DNA of 22,772 bases from an uncultured Bacilli bacterium (GCA_910586195.1 CAJUHO010000017.1:1-22772); one strand, 5' to 3'. Positions 15,242 to 22,748 are shown, counted from the first letter of the stretch. Notes: generated by a model from the letters alone, not told the origin. Numbers and translations: made by a program.

Positions 15242-15859
15242 ATGAAAAGAATTTGGACATTCATATTAGGTCTATTTATTATTTTAGTTTTAGTTTCTTT
15301 AGTATTTGTAGATTTTAATAAAGATAAAAAGGATGAAAAATTAGAAAAAATTACTTTAGCAGAAGTGGCTCATACTATCTTTTATGCACCACAATATGTA
15401 GCGTTTGAAAAGGGATATTTTAAAGAAGAAGGGCTAGATGTAGAACTAGTTTTAACACCAGGTGCTGATAAAGTAACTGCCGCTGTTTTATCGGGAGATG
15501 CTGATATTGGTTTTTCTGGAAGTGAAGCTACTATATACGTATATAATGGTGGAGAAAAAGACTATCTAAAAACATTTGCACAACTTACGCAAAAAGATGG
15601 AACATTTTTAGTATCTAGAAAAAAATATGATAATTTTAGCCTAGATCAATTAAGAGGGAAAACAGTAATTGGTGGTAGAGCAGGTGGTATGCCTGAGATG
15701 ACATTTGAATGGTCATTACGTGAAAATGGAATAGATCCTAAGAACGATCTTGATATTGATACTAGCGTAGCCTTTGCTGCTATGAGTAGTGCCTTTATTG
15801 GAGGTCAAGGGGATTTTGTAACTTTATTTGAACCTAATGCAATAATAAGTATTCTCTAA
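15242..15859 (+). pseudogene. 5' half of ABC substrate-binding protein gene (NMT1/SsuA family)
   Basis: Encodes 205 aa, of which the first 199-200 (to EPNA) are the true binding protein; IISIL and the stop come from the foreign arm. It has an uncleaved-type N-terminal membrane segment (about 4-23) without a lipobox Cys. The first lobe of an NMT1/THI5/SsuA-like binding protein follows: 'FYAPQYVAFEKGYFKEEGLDVEL', 'SGDADIGFSGSEAT' and 'LRGKTVIGGRAGGMPEM'. It would bind a small ligand at the outer membrane face and deliver it to the permease at 5273-6064. The second lobe is 5 kb away on the opposite strand (10105-10506). The promoter and ribosome site are intact, so a truncated product may be made, but it could not close over a ligand. 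Confidence 0.9.
15830..15849. other. recombination junction B: SBP 5' half / foreign arm
   Basis: GAACCTAATGC (15830-15840) is the inverted partner of 10496-10506. The half-site CCTAATGCAATAATAAG (15833-15849) matches 13/17 with 10508-10524. The probable crossover dinucleotide GA is at 15830-15831. The junction lies 16 bp from the stop codon of the convergent glycosyltransferase gene. Confidence 0.7.
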
Positions 15860-15865
15860 AAGCTT

Positions 15866-17200
15866 TTATTTATGAGCGAATTTTTCTTTTAGTTTCTCTA
15901 ATTTTTGAAGTGAAGCTGCTAATAATATAAAAATTAGCATATGAAGTATATAAGCATATCGCGGAGATATTTCAATAAATAAATAGACTCCAAAATATAT
16001 ACCAATTAACAATTTTATAAATATAATTTCTTTTTTCGTCTCTTCTTTTTTTGGATACAGACTTATTGTAAATAATAATAGTATTATATTGAGAAATCCC
16101 TGATTAAATTTTAGTAGTAAGTCATATAACTTTTTATTAAAATGATTTGTTATTCTTAGATCATAATTGGTTTGTGTCCATAATATTACTTCTTTTTTTA
16201 GAAATAGTATGGGAAAGTTAAACTTATCTTTTTTTATTCTTTTTATTAATAAATCTTTTTTATTATGAGAGCTTGAATATCTTATATCATCTTCTATATT
16301 ATAAATTCCGTTATATTCTGTGTTTAGACCACAATATAATTTCCAGATTATTGTACTATTTTCTACTTTTCTTTCTTTGTTAATATTTTTATAGAGGGGG
16401 CTGATATTTAAAAAGAGTAATGCTACATTTGTAACTAATAAATAGGCAATCAAAAGAGCCGCCATATTCTTTATCTTATATTTATAATTTTTCTTTGTGG
16501 TATATGCGATGTTATATAAAATGATACCTAAAATTATAATAATAGATTCTGTCCTTAGTATATTTGCGATTCCTAGCAGGATTGCAATAATTAAAAATAA
16601 TTTTGTACTTTCTTCTTTTGTTATTATTAAATATATTACTATTAAAATAAATAAAGCAGGAAGATGTTGATTTGTTAATATGGAATTTAAATATAATGGA
16701 TAAAAATAAAAAATATAACTCAAAGATATTATTCTTGCATACTTTTCATTAAATATTTTTTTATTTATTAAATAAATAAAAAGGACTATGAAGGAAGTAA
16801 TTAGACTATTTACAATTTTTAATATAATTACATTATTGACAATTTTTAATAATCCTGCTTGATAAAGGACATGTCCCAATTGATATGAATAGGTTTTAAA
16901 ATAGGTATTATTCATGAAAGTTAGATTTCCTTTAATGAAACTAAGGGAAGCCTCATACATAGTTTTAAAGTCATCAGCAATTTCTACATTTAAAACAAGA
17001 ATTGTGAATAGTCTGATTATAAGTGCTAATATGAATATAAATAGGCCATATCTTTTTATTTTGATTTTCTTTGTAAATAAATATATTAGCAGTATAAGTG
17101 GTATTATAAATAAGGTCGCAAGTTTATCTTTTGTAAAAATAATTATTCCTAAAAAAAGTAAGAATAAAAGATATTCACATAATCTTATTAATCTTTTCAT
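15866..17200 (-). CDS. integral-membrane GT-C glycosyltransferase (PMT/ArnT-like, GT39/83 type)
   Basis: A 444-aa protein with about ten hydrophobic segments. The first extracytoplasmic loop holds the paired acidic residues typical of GT-C enzymes (Asp76-Asp77 in VEIADDFKTMYEAS). Near the C-terminus 'EISPRYAYILHMLIF' matches the PRY motif of dolichyl/undecaprenyl-phosphate-sugar-dependent transferases. It should transfer a sugar from a lipid-phosphate donor to a protein or envelope glycan on the outer face of the membrane; donor and acceptor are unknown. It is transcribed divergently from another membrane glycosyltransferase at 17285, with an 84-bp shared promoter region. Its 3' end is 16 bp from recombination junction B, so it may be cargo or simply the neighbour. 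It appears full length. Confidence 0.78.
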   Translation of the reverse strand: MKRLIRLCEYLLFLLFLGIIIFTKDKLATLFIIPLILLIYLFTKKIKIKRYGLFIFILALIIRLFTILVLNVEIADDFKTMYEASLSFIKGNLTFMNNTYFKTYSYQLGHVLYQAGLLKIVNNVIILKIVNSLITSFIVLFIYLINKKIFNEKYARIISLSYIFYFYPLYLNSILTNQHLPALFILIVIYLIITKEESTKLFLIIAILLGIANILRTESIIIILGIILYNIAYTTKKNYKYKIKNMAALLIAYLLVTNVALLFLNISPLYKNINKERKVENSTIIWKLYCGLNTEYNGIYNIEDDIRYSSSHNKKDLLIKRIKKDKFNFPILFLKKEVILWTQTNYDLRITNHFNKKLYDLLLKFNQGFLNIILLLFTISLYPKKEETKKEIIFIKLLIGIYFGVYLFIEISPRYAYILHMLIFILLAASLQKLEKLKEKFAHK

Positions 17201-17221
17201 ACTATCCCATCTTTCCCCTAA

Positions 17222-17250
17222 ATGATATCATAGACATTCTTTATTTTCAA
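17222..17250 (-). promoter_or_regulatory. promoter of the PMT-like glycosyltransferase gene
   Basis: On the minus strand TTGAAA (17250-17245) and TATCAT (17227-17222) are separated by 17 bp, with an extended TG one base before the -10 box. The start codon is at 17200. Confidence 0.65.
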
Positions 17251-17259
17251 ATATTTCTA

Positions 17260-17268
17260 TGTTAGAAT
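17260..17268 (+). promoter_or_regulatory. extended -10 promoter of the GtrII-like gene (divergent)
   Basis: TG at 17260-17261, one base, then TAGAAT 17263-17268. Transcription would begin near 17275, giving a very short leader with GGTGAT before ATG 17285. A clear -35 is missing. The opposing promoter at 17222-17250 is only 10 bp away, so the two may interfere. Confidence 0.45.
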
Positions 17269-17284
17269 TAGAATGGTGATACTC

Positions 17285-18760
17285 ATGAAGAGACTTTTAA
17301 AAAAAGATAATATTATGTTGATAACTATAGTTTTTATTTTACTTATACTTCTGCATTTTCCCTTGCTTTCTAAAAATATAATTGGAGCGGATATTTTATT
17401 AAATAATTACTTTTATAATGGTTATTCTTGGGAAATTTCATTAGGAAGATTTGGGTTATATGTAATTGGTATTTTAAAGGGATTTATATCCTTTCCCCAT
17501 ATTGATTTATTTATAAGTTTTTTCTTAATTAGTATAAGTGTTTTGCTAATTATTGATTTGTTTAATATTAAAAATGTTACTTCTAAAATACTATGTATAT
17601 TATTATTTACAGTTTCTCCCATAATCTCTTCTACATTGCTTTTTCATTATTGTGCCATTGGATATTTTTTGTCTTTCTTTTTTGGGGTTTTTTCCATTTA
17701 TATATTTTATAAAGCCAAAGGCAAATATTTAAAATATTTAATATCTCTCATATCAATTATTATTACTTTATCAATGTACCAAGCGTACTTTTCCTTTATC
17801 ATAACTTTCTTTGTTATTTATAATTTATATCTTCTAATTAAGAACAAAGTTGACTATAAAGAAGCGTTTGGATATTTGCTAACTTTCTTATGTGGTGTTA
17901 TTTTATACTTTATCTTAATGAAAATATCGCAAAATATATTTGATGTTAACATGGCCAGCTATAGCAACGCTGATAAAGTTGGAGTAAATACATTATTTAG
18001 TTTTCCTTCTAAGATTATTGACTCCTATCTTTTATTTTATAAGTTTTTCTTTACAAATGACATTATGAAAAACACTTATTTTTATAATCATATCCTTCAT
18101 CTTTTATTATTAAGTGTTATGATTATTTCTATTGTAATTTCTATGGTACATAATAAAGTCCCTAAGGGAAATATTATTATAGGAAGCATTGTAATTATTC
18201 TTCTACCAGTCTTTTTAAACTCTATAATTTTTGTAATTTCAGATTCTAAATTGCAACTACTAATGAGTGCAAGTTACTTATGGATATTTCTTTTTATAAT
18301 AATATTAAATGAATCAAAATATATAAAAATAATTTCTGGTATTTTATTAATTTTATTATTTAGAAATTATCTGATTCAGGATCAAGCGTCTTATATGAGT
18401 TTGGAAAATCAGTTTATGAAATATAATACAGTTATTGGAAGCTCTATTTTACAAAATATAAATCATTTAGATAAAAAGTTTGTAATAGTTGGAAATATCA
18501 AAAAGGATTCTGATAATGATATTTCGAATATTTATAATTCCAATTATGGTTTTATTGCTGATGAAGATATATTTTGGAATGAATATAATCTTCGTAAGCT
18601 TGCATTTGAAAGATTTGTATATCAATATTATGGTGTGAAAGTCACTTTTGCCGATTTAAATACTTATAATTATATTTTAGATAATAGAAAAACTTCAGAA
18701 GTTATTTATGAAATAGATGGTACGAATGTAATTGATTTTTATAATTATAGACATAATTAA
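17285..18760 (+). CDS. GtrII-family membrane glucosyltransferase
   Basis: A 491-aa multi-spanning protein (about ten hydrophobic segments in the first 370 residues) with a hydrophilic C-terminal domain (about 385-491). 'WEISLGRFGLYVIG...ISFPHIDLFISFFL' is the characteristic N-terminal part of the Glucos_trans_II (GtrII) family, which adds glucose from undecaprenyl-phosphate-glucose to surface polysaccharide. The start at 17285 (MKRLLKK) is chosen because GGTGAT lies just upstream and the -10 box at 17263 makes the ATG at 17273 unlikely to be in the mRNA; 17273 cannot be excluded. The usual partners GtrA (flippase) and GtrB are not in the window. It is divergent from the PMT-like gene, suggesting that both modify the same surface glycan. 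Confidence 0.75.
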   Translation: MKRLLKKDNIMLITIVFILLILLHFPLLSKNIIGADILLNNYFYNGYSWEISLGRFGLYVIGILKGFISFPHIDLFISFFLISISVLLIIDLFNIKNVTSKILCILLFTVSPIISSTLLFHYCAIGYFLSFFFGVFSIYIFYKAKGKYLKYLISLISIIITLSMYQAYFSFIITFFVIYNLYLLIKNKVDYKEAFGYLLTFLCGVILYFILMKISQNIFDVNMASYSNADKVGVNTLFSFPSKIIDSYLLFYKFFFTNDIMKNTYFYNHILHLLLLSVMIISIVISMVHNKVPKGNIIIGSIVIILLPVFLNSIIFVISDSKLQLLMSASYLWIFLFIIILNESKYIKIISGILLILLFRNYLIQDQASYMSLENQFMKYNTVIGSSILQNINHLDKKFVIVGNIKKDSDNDISNIYNSNYGFIADEDIFWNEYNLRKLAFERFVYQYYGVKVTFADLNTYNYILDNRKTSEVIYEIDGTNVIDFYNYRHN

Positions 18761-18817
18761 TTTCTAAATACTTAAATTTTGTTTTTAGTACTTAAATATA
18801 AATATTTAAAATTTATT

Positions 18818-18846
18818 TTGAAAATTATTCTAAACTGATATATAAT
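18818..18846 (+). promoter_or_regulatory. promoter of the lipoprotein gene
   Basis: TTGAAA (18818-18823), 17-bp spacer, TATAAT (18841-18846). AAAGGAG follows at 18855-18861. Confidence 0.85.
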
Positions 18847-18869
18847 ATCCTTAGAAAGGAGTGAGTGTT

Positions 18870-19325
18870 GTGAAAAAGATGAAAGTATTGGCAATTGCAG
18901 TATTTACAGTAGTATTATTTACTGGTTGTGGTTCTAAAACTGAAACATTAACTTGTACAAATACACAAGAGGCTAGCGGTGTTAGTATGGAACAAAAAAT
19001 AGTAATGACTTTTACTAATAAAAAAGTTAGTGATTTAGAAATGACAGTAGATAGTAAAGCTGTAAATAATACAATAAAAGATAATTGGGACGTATTTGCT
19101 AATGCATTAGATAAGCAATATCCTAGTAAAGATAAAGATGGAATCAAAGTAACTACTAAAAATGATAAGGACAAACATGTTTATCAAATCTCTATTAAGA
19201 TAGACTTAAATAAAGCAGACAAAAAGAGTCTTGAAGAGTATGATTTAGAAGATATTGCAGGTAATAAGAGCAAGATAGAAGACGTTAAAAAAGCAGCAAA
19301 AGATTCAGGATTTACTTGTAAATAA
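18870..19325 (+). CDS. YehR/DUF1307-like lipoprotein
   Basis: A 151-aa exported lipoprotein. GTG 18870 is the best start, since AAAGGAG (18855-18861) lies 8 nt upstream and would overlap the earlier in-frame GTG at 18861. The signal peptide has a lipobox-like FTGC with Cys20 as the lipid-attachment site. The mature part (about 24-151; 'TLTCTNTQEASGVSMEQKIVMTF', 'CK' end) resembles the YehR/DUF1307 family, small beta-rich lipoproteins of unknown function. It has its own consensus promoter and a perfect terminator, so it is monocistronic. The family call is from memory of its typical pattern and is moderate in certainty. Confidence 0.75.
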   Translation: MKKMKVLAIAVFTVVLFTGCGSKTETLTCTNTQEASGVSMEQKIVMTFTNKKVSDLEMTVDSKAVNNTIKDNWDVFANALDKQYPSKDKDGIKVTTKNDKDKHVYQISIKIDLNKADKKSLEEYDLEDIAGNKSKIEDVKKAAKDSGFTCK

Positions 19326-19346
19326 TTTAAAAAATTGGAGTAGAAG

Positions 19347-19377
19347 ATGTTTTCTTAGGAATAAGAAAACATTTTTT
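19347..19377 (+). terminator. strong terminator after the lipoprotein
   Basis: ATGTTTTCTTA (19347-19357) and TAAGAAAACAT (19362-19372) form a perfect 11-bp stem with a GGAA loop, followed by T6. Confidence 0.9.
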
Positions 19378-19460
19378 GATAAACAGGAATTTAAATATTA
19401 TATAATTCATATAATTGTTATGTCTTTTAATATAAAATTGCTACTTATAAAGGTTAATTC

Positions 19461-19489
19461 TTGCATATTTTGTTAAAATATGATATAAT
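19461..19489 (+). promoter_or_regulatory. promoter of the adhesin-sortase operon
   Basis: TTGCAT (19461-19466), 17 bp, TATAAT (19484-19489) with an extended TG at 19481-19482. AGGGGGAT (19508-19515) precedes ATG 19521. Confidence 0.85.
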
Positions 19490-19520
19490 GTAGCCATTGC
19501 AATTATTAGGGGGATAAAAA

Positions 19521-21053
19521 ATGAAAAAAAATATTATAAAGAAATTATTAATTAGTATTATGATTACGATAGTTAGCTTTTTTTCTATACTATCACAGAC
19601 ATTTGCAGCACCTAGTACTATTACAACAACAGCAAATCCTACGTTATTGCCAGGATTTGTAAATGGAACAAGATTCCATATTATACCAATGACAGATGGA
19701 ACTGTTACTTATTGTTTGGATCTTAACAAAACAGAACCACGTAATCATACTTTGCATTTAGTAGGGGAAATGGATGCAGGGATTGCTTATTTATTGGAAA
19801 ATGGATATCCTAAAAAGAGTATTGTACAAGATACTAATAAAGATTACTATATTACACAAACTGCTATTTGGTGGTATTTAGATAATACAACAGGCTCTCA
19901 CAACCTAACAAATGAATTTAAAACAACAGGCTCAGATCCTAATGGCTTAAGACCATACATTCAAGATTTAACAAACAAGGCAATGAATGCTAGAAGCAAG
20001 GGGTATGTTAAACCGTCTTTGAGTATGAATACAGCTAATACCAAGTTAGAATTATCACAAGATAAGAAATATTATATTTCTAAAGACATTAAAATTTCTG
20101 GAACAGCGATTTCATCAGGTGTGACTTTAAGTTTATCATCAGCACCTAAGGGAACAGAAATTGTGAGTACAGATAATGTAAGTAAGACAAATTTTAAAGT
20201 TGGAGATAGCTTTAGAGTCCGTGTTCCAGCATCATCAATAACAGATAAATCTGTAAACTTTAAGATGGATGCTGTTGCAAACTCTACAGTAAATAAAGCC
20301 TACAAGTATCGACCTACCAATGATTCACTACAAAGTTTGACACCAACTGTTCTATATCCTGAAGAGGGTAGAGAAAATGCTACCTTGAAGTTTCAAATTT
20401 CATCATCTGTTGTAAAAATCATCAAATTAGATAAAGTAACTAATAAACCATTAGCAGGAGCAGAATTAGTTTTAAAAGATGAAAAAGGCTCAGTTATTGC
20501 TAGTTGGACATCTACAAATGAGGCTTATAAGATTATGAATCTTGGAAATGGTACTTATACACTAGAAGAAAAAAAGGCCCCAACAGGATATAAATTAAGT
20601 GACGAAAAAGTAACCTTTACAGTAACAGATAAAGATAATGATTTAACTGTTAAAATGGTAAATACGCCTAAGTCTAATGTGGTAAATATACTAAAAATTG
20701 ATAAGTCTACTGAAAAACCGTTAGCAGGTGCTACTTTAGTAGTAAGAGATGCTAAAAATAATGTAGTGGCTCGTTTTGTTACAACAGAGAAAGCTTATGT
20801 TCTACAGGATTTAGCAGATGGTAGCTATACAGTGGAAGAGGAAAGTGCACCACTTGGGTATATGAAAAGTGAAGAAAAAAAGACGTTTATTATAGATGAT
20901 GAGCATACTTCTCATCAAATTGTTATGGAAAATTATCCAGAGGTGATTGTCCCACCCACTTCATCTTCTACCATGATGTATATTTTAGGAAGTATTATTT
21001 TATTAGCAGGAATAGGACTTGTGTATTATTATGAAAAATACAAAAAAGCATAA
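19521..21053 (+). CDS. thioester-domain (TQxA) surface adhesin with two SpaA/Cna-B domains and VPPTS sorting signal
   Basis: A 510-aa cell-wall adhesin. The signal peptide spans about 1-29 (SQTFAA cleavage). The thioester domain (about 45-155) has Cys65 in TYCLDLNK and Gln113 in ITQTAIWW, the pair that forms an internal Cys-Gln thioester able to bond covalently to host ligands. A linker domain follows (about 165-290). Two SpaA/Cna_B-like Ig folds cover about 296-376 and 380-470; each begins with (V/I)xxxKxDKxTxKPLAGA and contains EExxAPxGY, residues that form Lys-Asn/Glu isopeptide bonds. The end has VPPTS (477-481), a hydrophobic segment and YYYEKYKKA. It is first in an operon with a sortase (22-23 bp overlap) that presumably anchors it. 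It resembles a pilus-tip protein, but no pilus shaft gene is present. The motifs are clear; the ligand is unknown. Confidence 0.9.
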   Translation: MKKNIIKKLLISIMITIVSFFSILSQTFAAPSTITTTANPTLLPGFVNGTRFHIIPMTDGTVTYCLDLNKTEPRNHTLHLVGEMDAGIAYLLENGYPKKSIVQDTNKDYYITQTAIWWYLDNTTGSHNLTNEFKTTGSDPNGLRPYIQDLTNKAMNARSKGYVKPSLSMNTANTKLELSQDKKYYISKDIKISGTAISSGVTLSLSSAPKGTEIVSTDNVSKTNFKVGDSFRVRVPASSITDKSVNFKMDAVANSTVNKAYKYRPTNDSLQSLTPTVLYPEEGRENATLKFQISSSVVKIIKLDKVTNKPLAGAELVLKDEKGSVIASWTSTNEAYKIMNLGNGTYTLEEKKAPTGYKLSDEKVTFTVTDKDNDLTVKMVNTPKSNVVNILKIDKSTEKPLAGATLVVRDAKNNVVARFVTTEKAYVLQDLADGSYTVEEESAPLGYMKSEEKKTFIIDDEHTSHQIVMENYPEVIVPPTSSSTMMYILGSIILLAGIGLVYYYEKYKKA

Positions 21054-21735
21054 TCTATTTTCTAACTTTGTTGCAATTTTAAGTTCTTTTCTTATTTTAT
21101 TAGGTATCTTCTTTTTATCCTATAATTATGTACAGGCTAAAAAATTAATTGCCTATGAATATATGGATACTTTAATTTATAAAAAAGATTATAGAGAAGA
21201 GCATGAGATAGAAAGAGAAGTAAAAGAAGAGATTTCCGCTTCCTTAGAAAATATAAATGAAGAGAAAGAAGAAGAAGTTACCAATGGTTCCAATGATACA
21301 GTTAATAGAAACTCTAACATTGATAATAATTATCAGTATATTGGATATTTAGAAATCCCTAAAATTAATTTTAGGATGGGAATTGTTGATAAAGATTCGA
21401 AAGATAATAATGTCAATAGGAATCTGTTTATTGCTAGTAATTCTGCCTATCCAGATGTAGATAGAGGAAATCTTATTATCGCAGGACACTCTGGTACTGG
21501 TTATAAGGCGTTTTTTCGCAATCTTTATAAAATTGGCGGTGGGGACCTTGCAAAGGTAGAGTATAATGGAAAAGTTTATACTTATCAAGTAGTAAAAATT
21601 TATGAGCAACAAAAAACAGGAAGAATTGCTGTTTATAGGGATTATAATAAAACTACACTTACCCTGATTACCTGTACAAAAGATAGTGATGATAAGCAAA
21701 CTGTTTATATTTTAGAATTAATTGGGATAGAATAG
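21031..21735 (+). CDS. sortase (class B/D-like) lacking an obvious catalytic arginine
   Basis: A 234-aa membrane-anchored transpeptidase. ATG 21031 is preferred; it overlaps the adhesin gene by 23 nt, so translation is coupled. An N-terminal membrane segment (about 11-32) is followed by an acidic helical linker (about 50-98, with NGSNDTV) and the sortase beta-barrel (about 101-234; starts YIGYLEIPKINF). His153 (AGHSGTG) and Cys215 (TLITC) are the catalytic pair. The strand after Cys215 reads TKDSDDKQTVYILEL; most sortases have an Arg near the QT position, and none is visible. The enzyme probably attaches the adhesin at 19521 and perhaps the protein at 669 through VPxT(A/S) signals. Class assignment is uncertain. 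Confidence 0.88.
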   Translation: MKNTKKHNLFSNFVAILSSFLILLGIFFLSYNYVQAKKLIAYEYMDTLIYKKDYREEHEIEREVKEEISASLENINEEKEEEVTNGSNDTVNRNSNIDNNYQYIGYLEIPKINFRMGIVDKDSKDNNVNRNLFIASNSAYPDVDRGNLIIAGHSGTGYKAFFRNLYKIGGGDLAKVEYNGKVYTYQVVKIYEQQKTGRIAVYRDYNKTTLTLITCTKDSDDKQTVYILELIGIE

Positions 21736-21757
21736 AAATAAAAAGGGGGAGAAGGTT

Positions 21758-22630
21758 ATGACGCAATTGTCATTTTCTGAAAAATTAGAAGTAATAAAAA
21801 ATTTAATGTCTTCATCTGTTATTGCAATTGTTTTTTTACTAGTAATCGTTTTTCTTGGTTTTCTTTTTATTACAACTAATAGGCATAATGCGAAGGAGAG
21901 TAAGAAAGTGTATTTATCACTGTATGTAGCATCACTTTTAGCATTGCTTATTCAGTATGGTTCTTCATTAGGAAAAATGGTTGACTATTTTATGAATCAT
22001 GTTTTTATATTAATCTATTTTCCCAATTTAGCTGTTTACTTTCTAGCTATTATTGTAACGAATATTGTTATGTGGAAATCATTGTTTTCTAGTGAAAATA
22101 AGATTTTAAGAATCATAAATACTACTGCCTTTTGTATGATTCATTATTTGTTTATATTACTGCTAAATACTATTTCTATAAATAAATTAAATATATTTGA
22201 AGTGACGTCTGTTTATAAAAATAGTGATGCGATTGCCTTAATTGAATTAACTAGTTCTATTTTTATTATATGGATTTTGTTACTTGGAATTTATCGAACT
22301 ATTTTTAAGAGATTCCAAATAAAAGAAGAAGAGTTAGTATTAGATGAGATACCAGAAGAGTCTAGGTATAATTTAAATAGATCAATTATAAGTATAGACT
22401 CACCACGTGAGGTGCTAGCAAATACTAAAAATACGACGTTAAAGGAAGAAAAACCATTAGTGCAACAAGAGGCTGTATCTAGTTTATATGATAGTATGTT
22501 GACGGTAGAAGATTATAAATTATTGTTGGAATTATTAAAACAACAAAAACATAGGGAAGAAATTAGTGAAAAAGAATTAGAAATGCCAAGTTTTCGAGAA
22601 TTTAATCCAGTATATAGAAGTATAAAATAG
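21758..22630 (+). CDS. multi-spanning membrane protein with cytoplasmic tail, sortase operon
   Basis: A 290-aa protein not recognised as a known family. The start has a strong purine-rich site (AAAAGGGGGAG, 21741-21751). About five hydrophobic segments (roughly 19-40, 50-68, 80-106, 115-140, 160-182) precede a hydrophilic, acidic tail of about 105 residues with many E, K and Q ('EELVLDEIPEESRYN', 'LLELLKQQKHREEISEKEL') that is probably cytoplasmic. It lies 22 bp after the sortase stop and before the operon terminator, so it is co-expressed with sortase and adhesin. Position suggests a role in substrate export or sortase localisation; this is inference. No catalytic motif is visible. Confidence 0.8.
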   Translation: MTQLSFSEKLEVIKNLMSSSVIAIVFLLVIVFLGFLFITTNRHNAKESKKVYLSLYVASLLALLIQYGSSLGKMVDYFMNHVFILIYFPNLAVYFLAIIVTNIVMWKSLFSSENKILRIINTTAFCMIHYLFILLLNTISINKLNIFEVTSVYKNSDAIALIELTSSIFIIWILLLGIYRTIFKRFQIKEEELVLDEIPEESRYNLNRSIISIDSPREVLANTKNTTLKEEKPLVQQEAVSSLYDSMLTVEDYKLLLELLKQQKHREEISEKELEMPSFREFNPVYRSIK

Positions 22631-22653
22631 GATTTATAGTTTAGTTGTAAAAC

Positions 22654-22702
22654 AAAAAATGTAGAAAATCTGTGAGTAAAAGCAGAAGAATCTACATTTT
22701 TT
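22654..22702 (+). terminator. terminator of the adhesin-sortase operon
   Basis: AAAAAATGTAGA (22654-22665) pairs perfectly with TCTACATTTTTT (22691-22702), with a small inner TCTG/CAGA pairing in the loop. The A and T runs on both sides make it potentially bidirectional. Confidence 0.85.
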
Positions 22703-22748
22703 TGTATGAAAAAATTCAAAAAGTGGAATTCATAAAGGTGAATACTTT

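Larger units (their letters stand above)
10507..15829. other. 5.3-kb segment inverted relative to the intact binding-protein gene
   Basis: Flanked by 11-bp inverted copies of GAACCTAATGC. One reversal of this segment rejoins the 5' half (15242-15840, plus) to the 3' half (10105-10506, minus) in perfect frame with its promoter. It would also place UDP-glucose dehydrogenase, recombinase 2 and the zinc-ribbon gene on the minus strand upstream of the operon. The segment contains a large serine recombinase (12099-13805), the obvious candidate catalyst. Alternative: a larger element integrated in the gene and a second inversion with a breakpoint near 13806-13850 moved the 5' half. Assembly error is also possible. 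Confidence 0.7.

Noticed and set aside
10496..15840. Homologous recombination between the 11-bp repeats as the cause of the inversion
   Set aside because: Eleven bases are far too short for RecA-type exchange, and the flanking half-sites with central dinucleotide point to site-specific recombination.
18761..18817. AT-rich near-repeats ACTTAAAT after the GtrII-like gene
   Set aside because: They are short and only two or three copies; in DNA of this base composition they are not distinguishable from chance.
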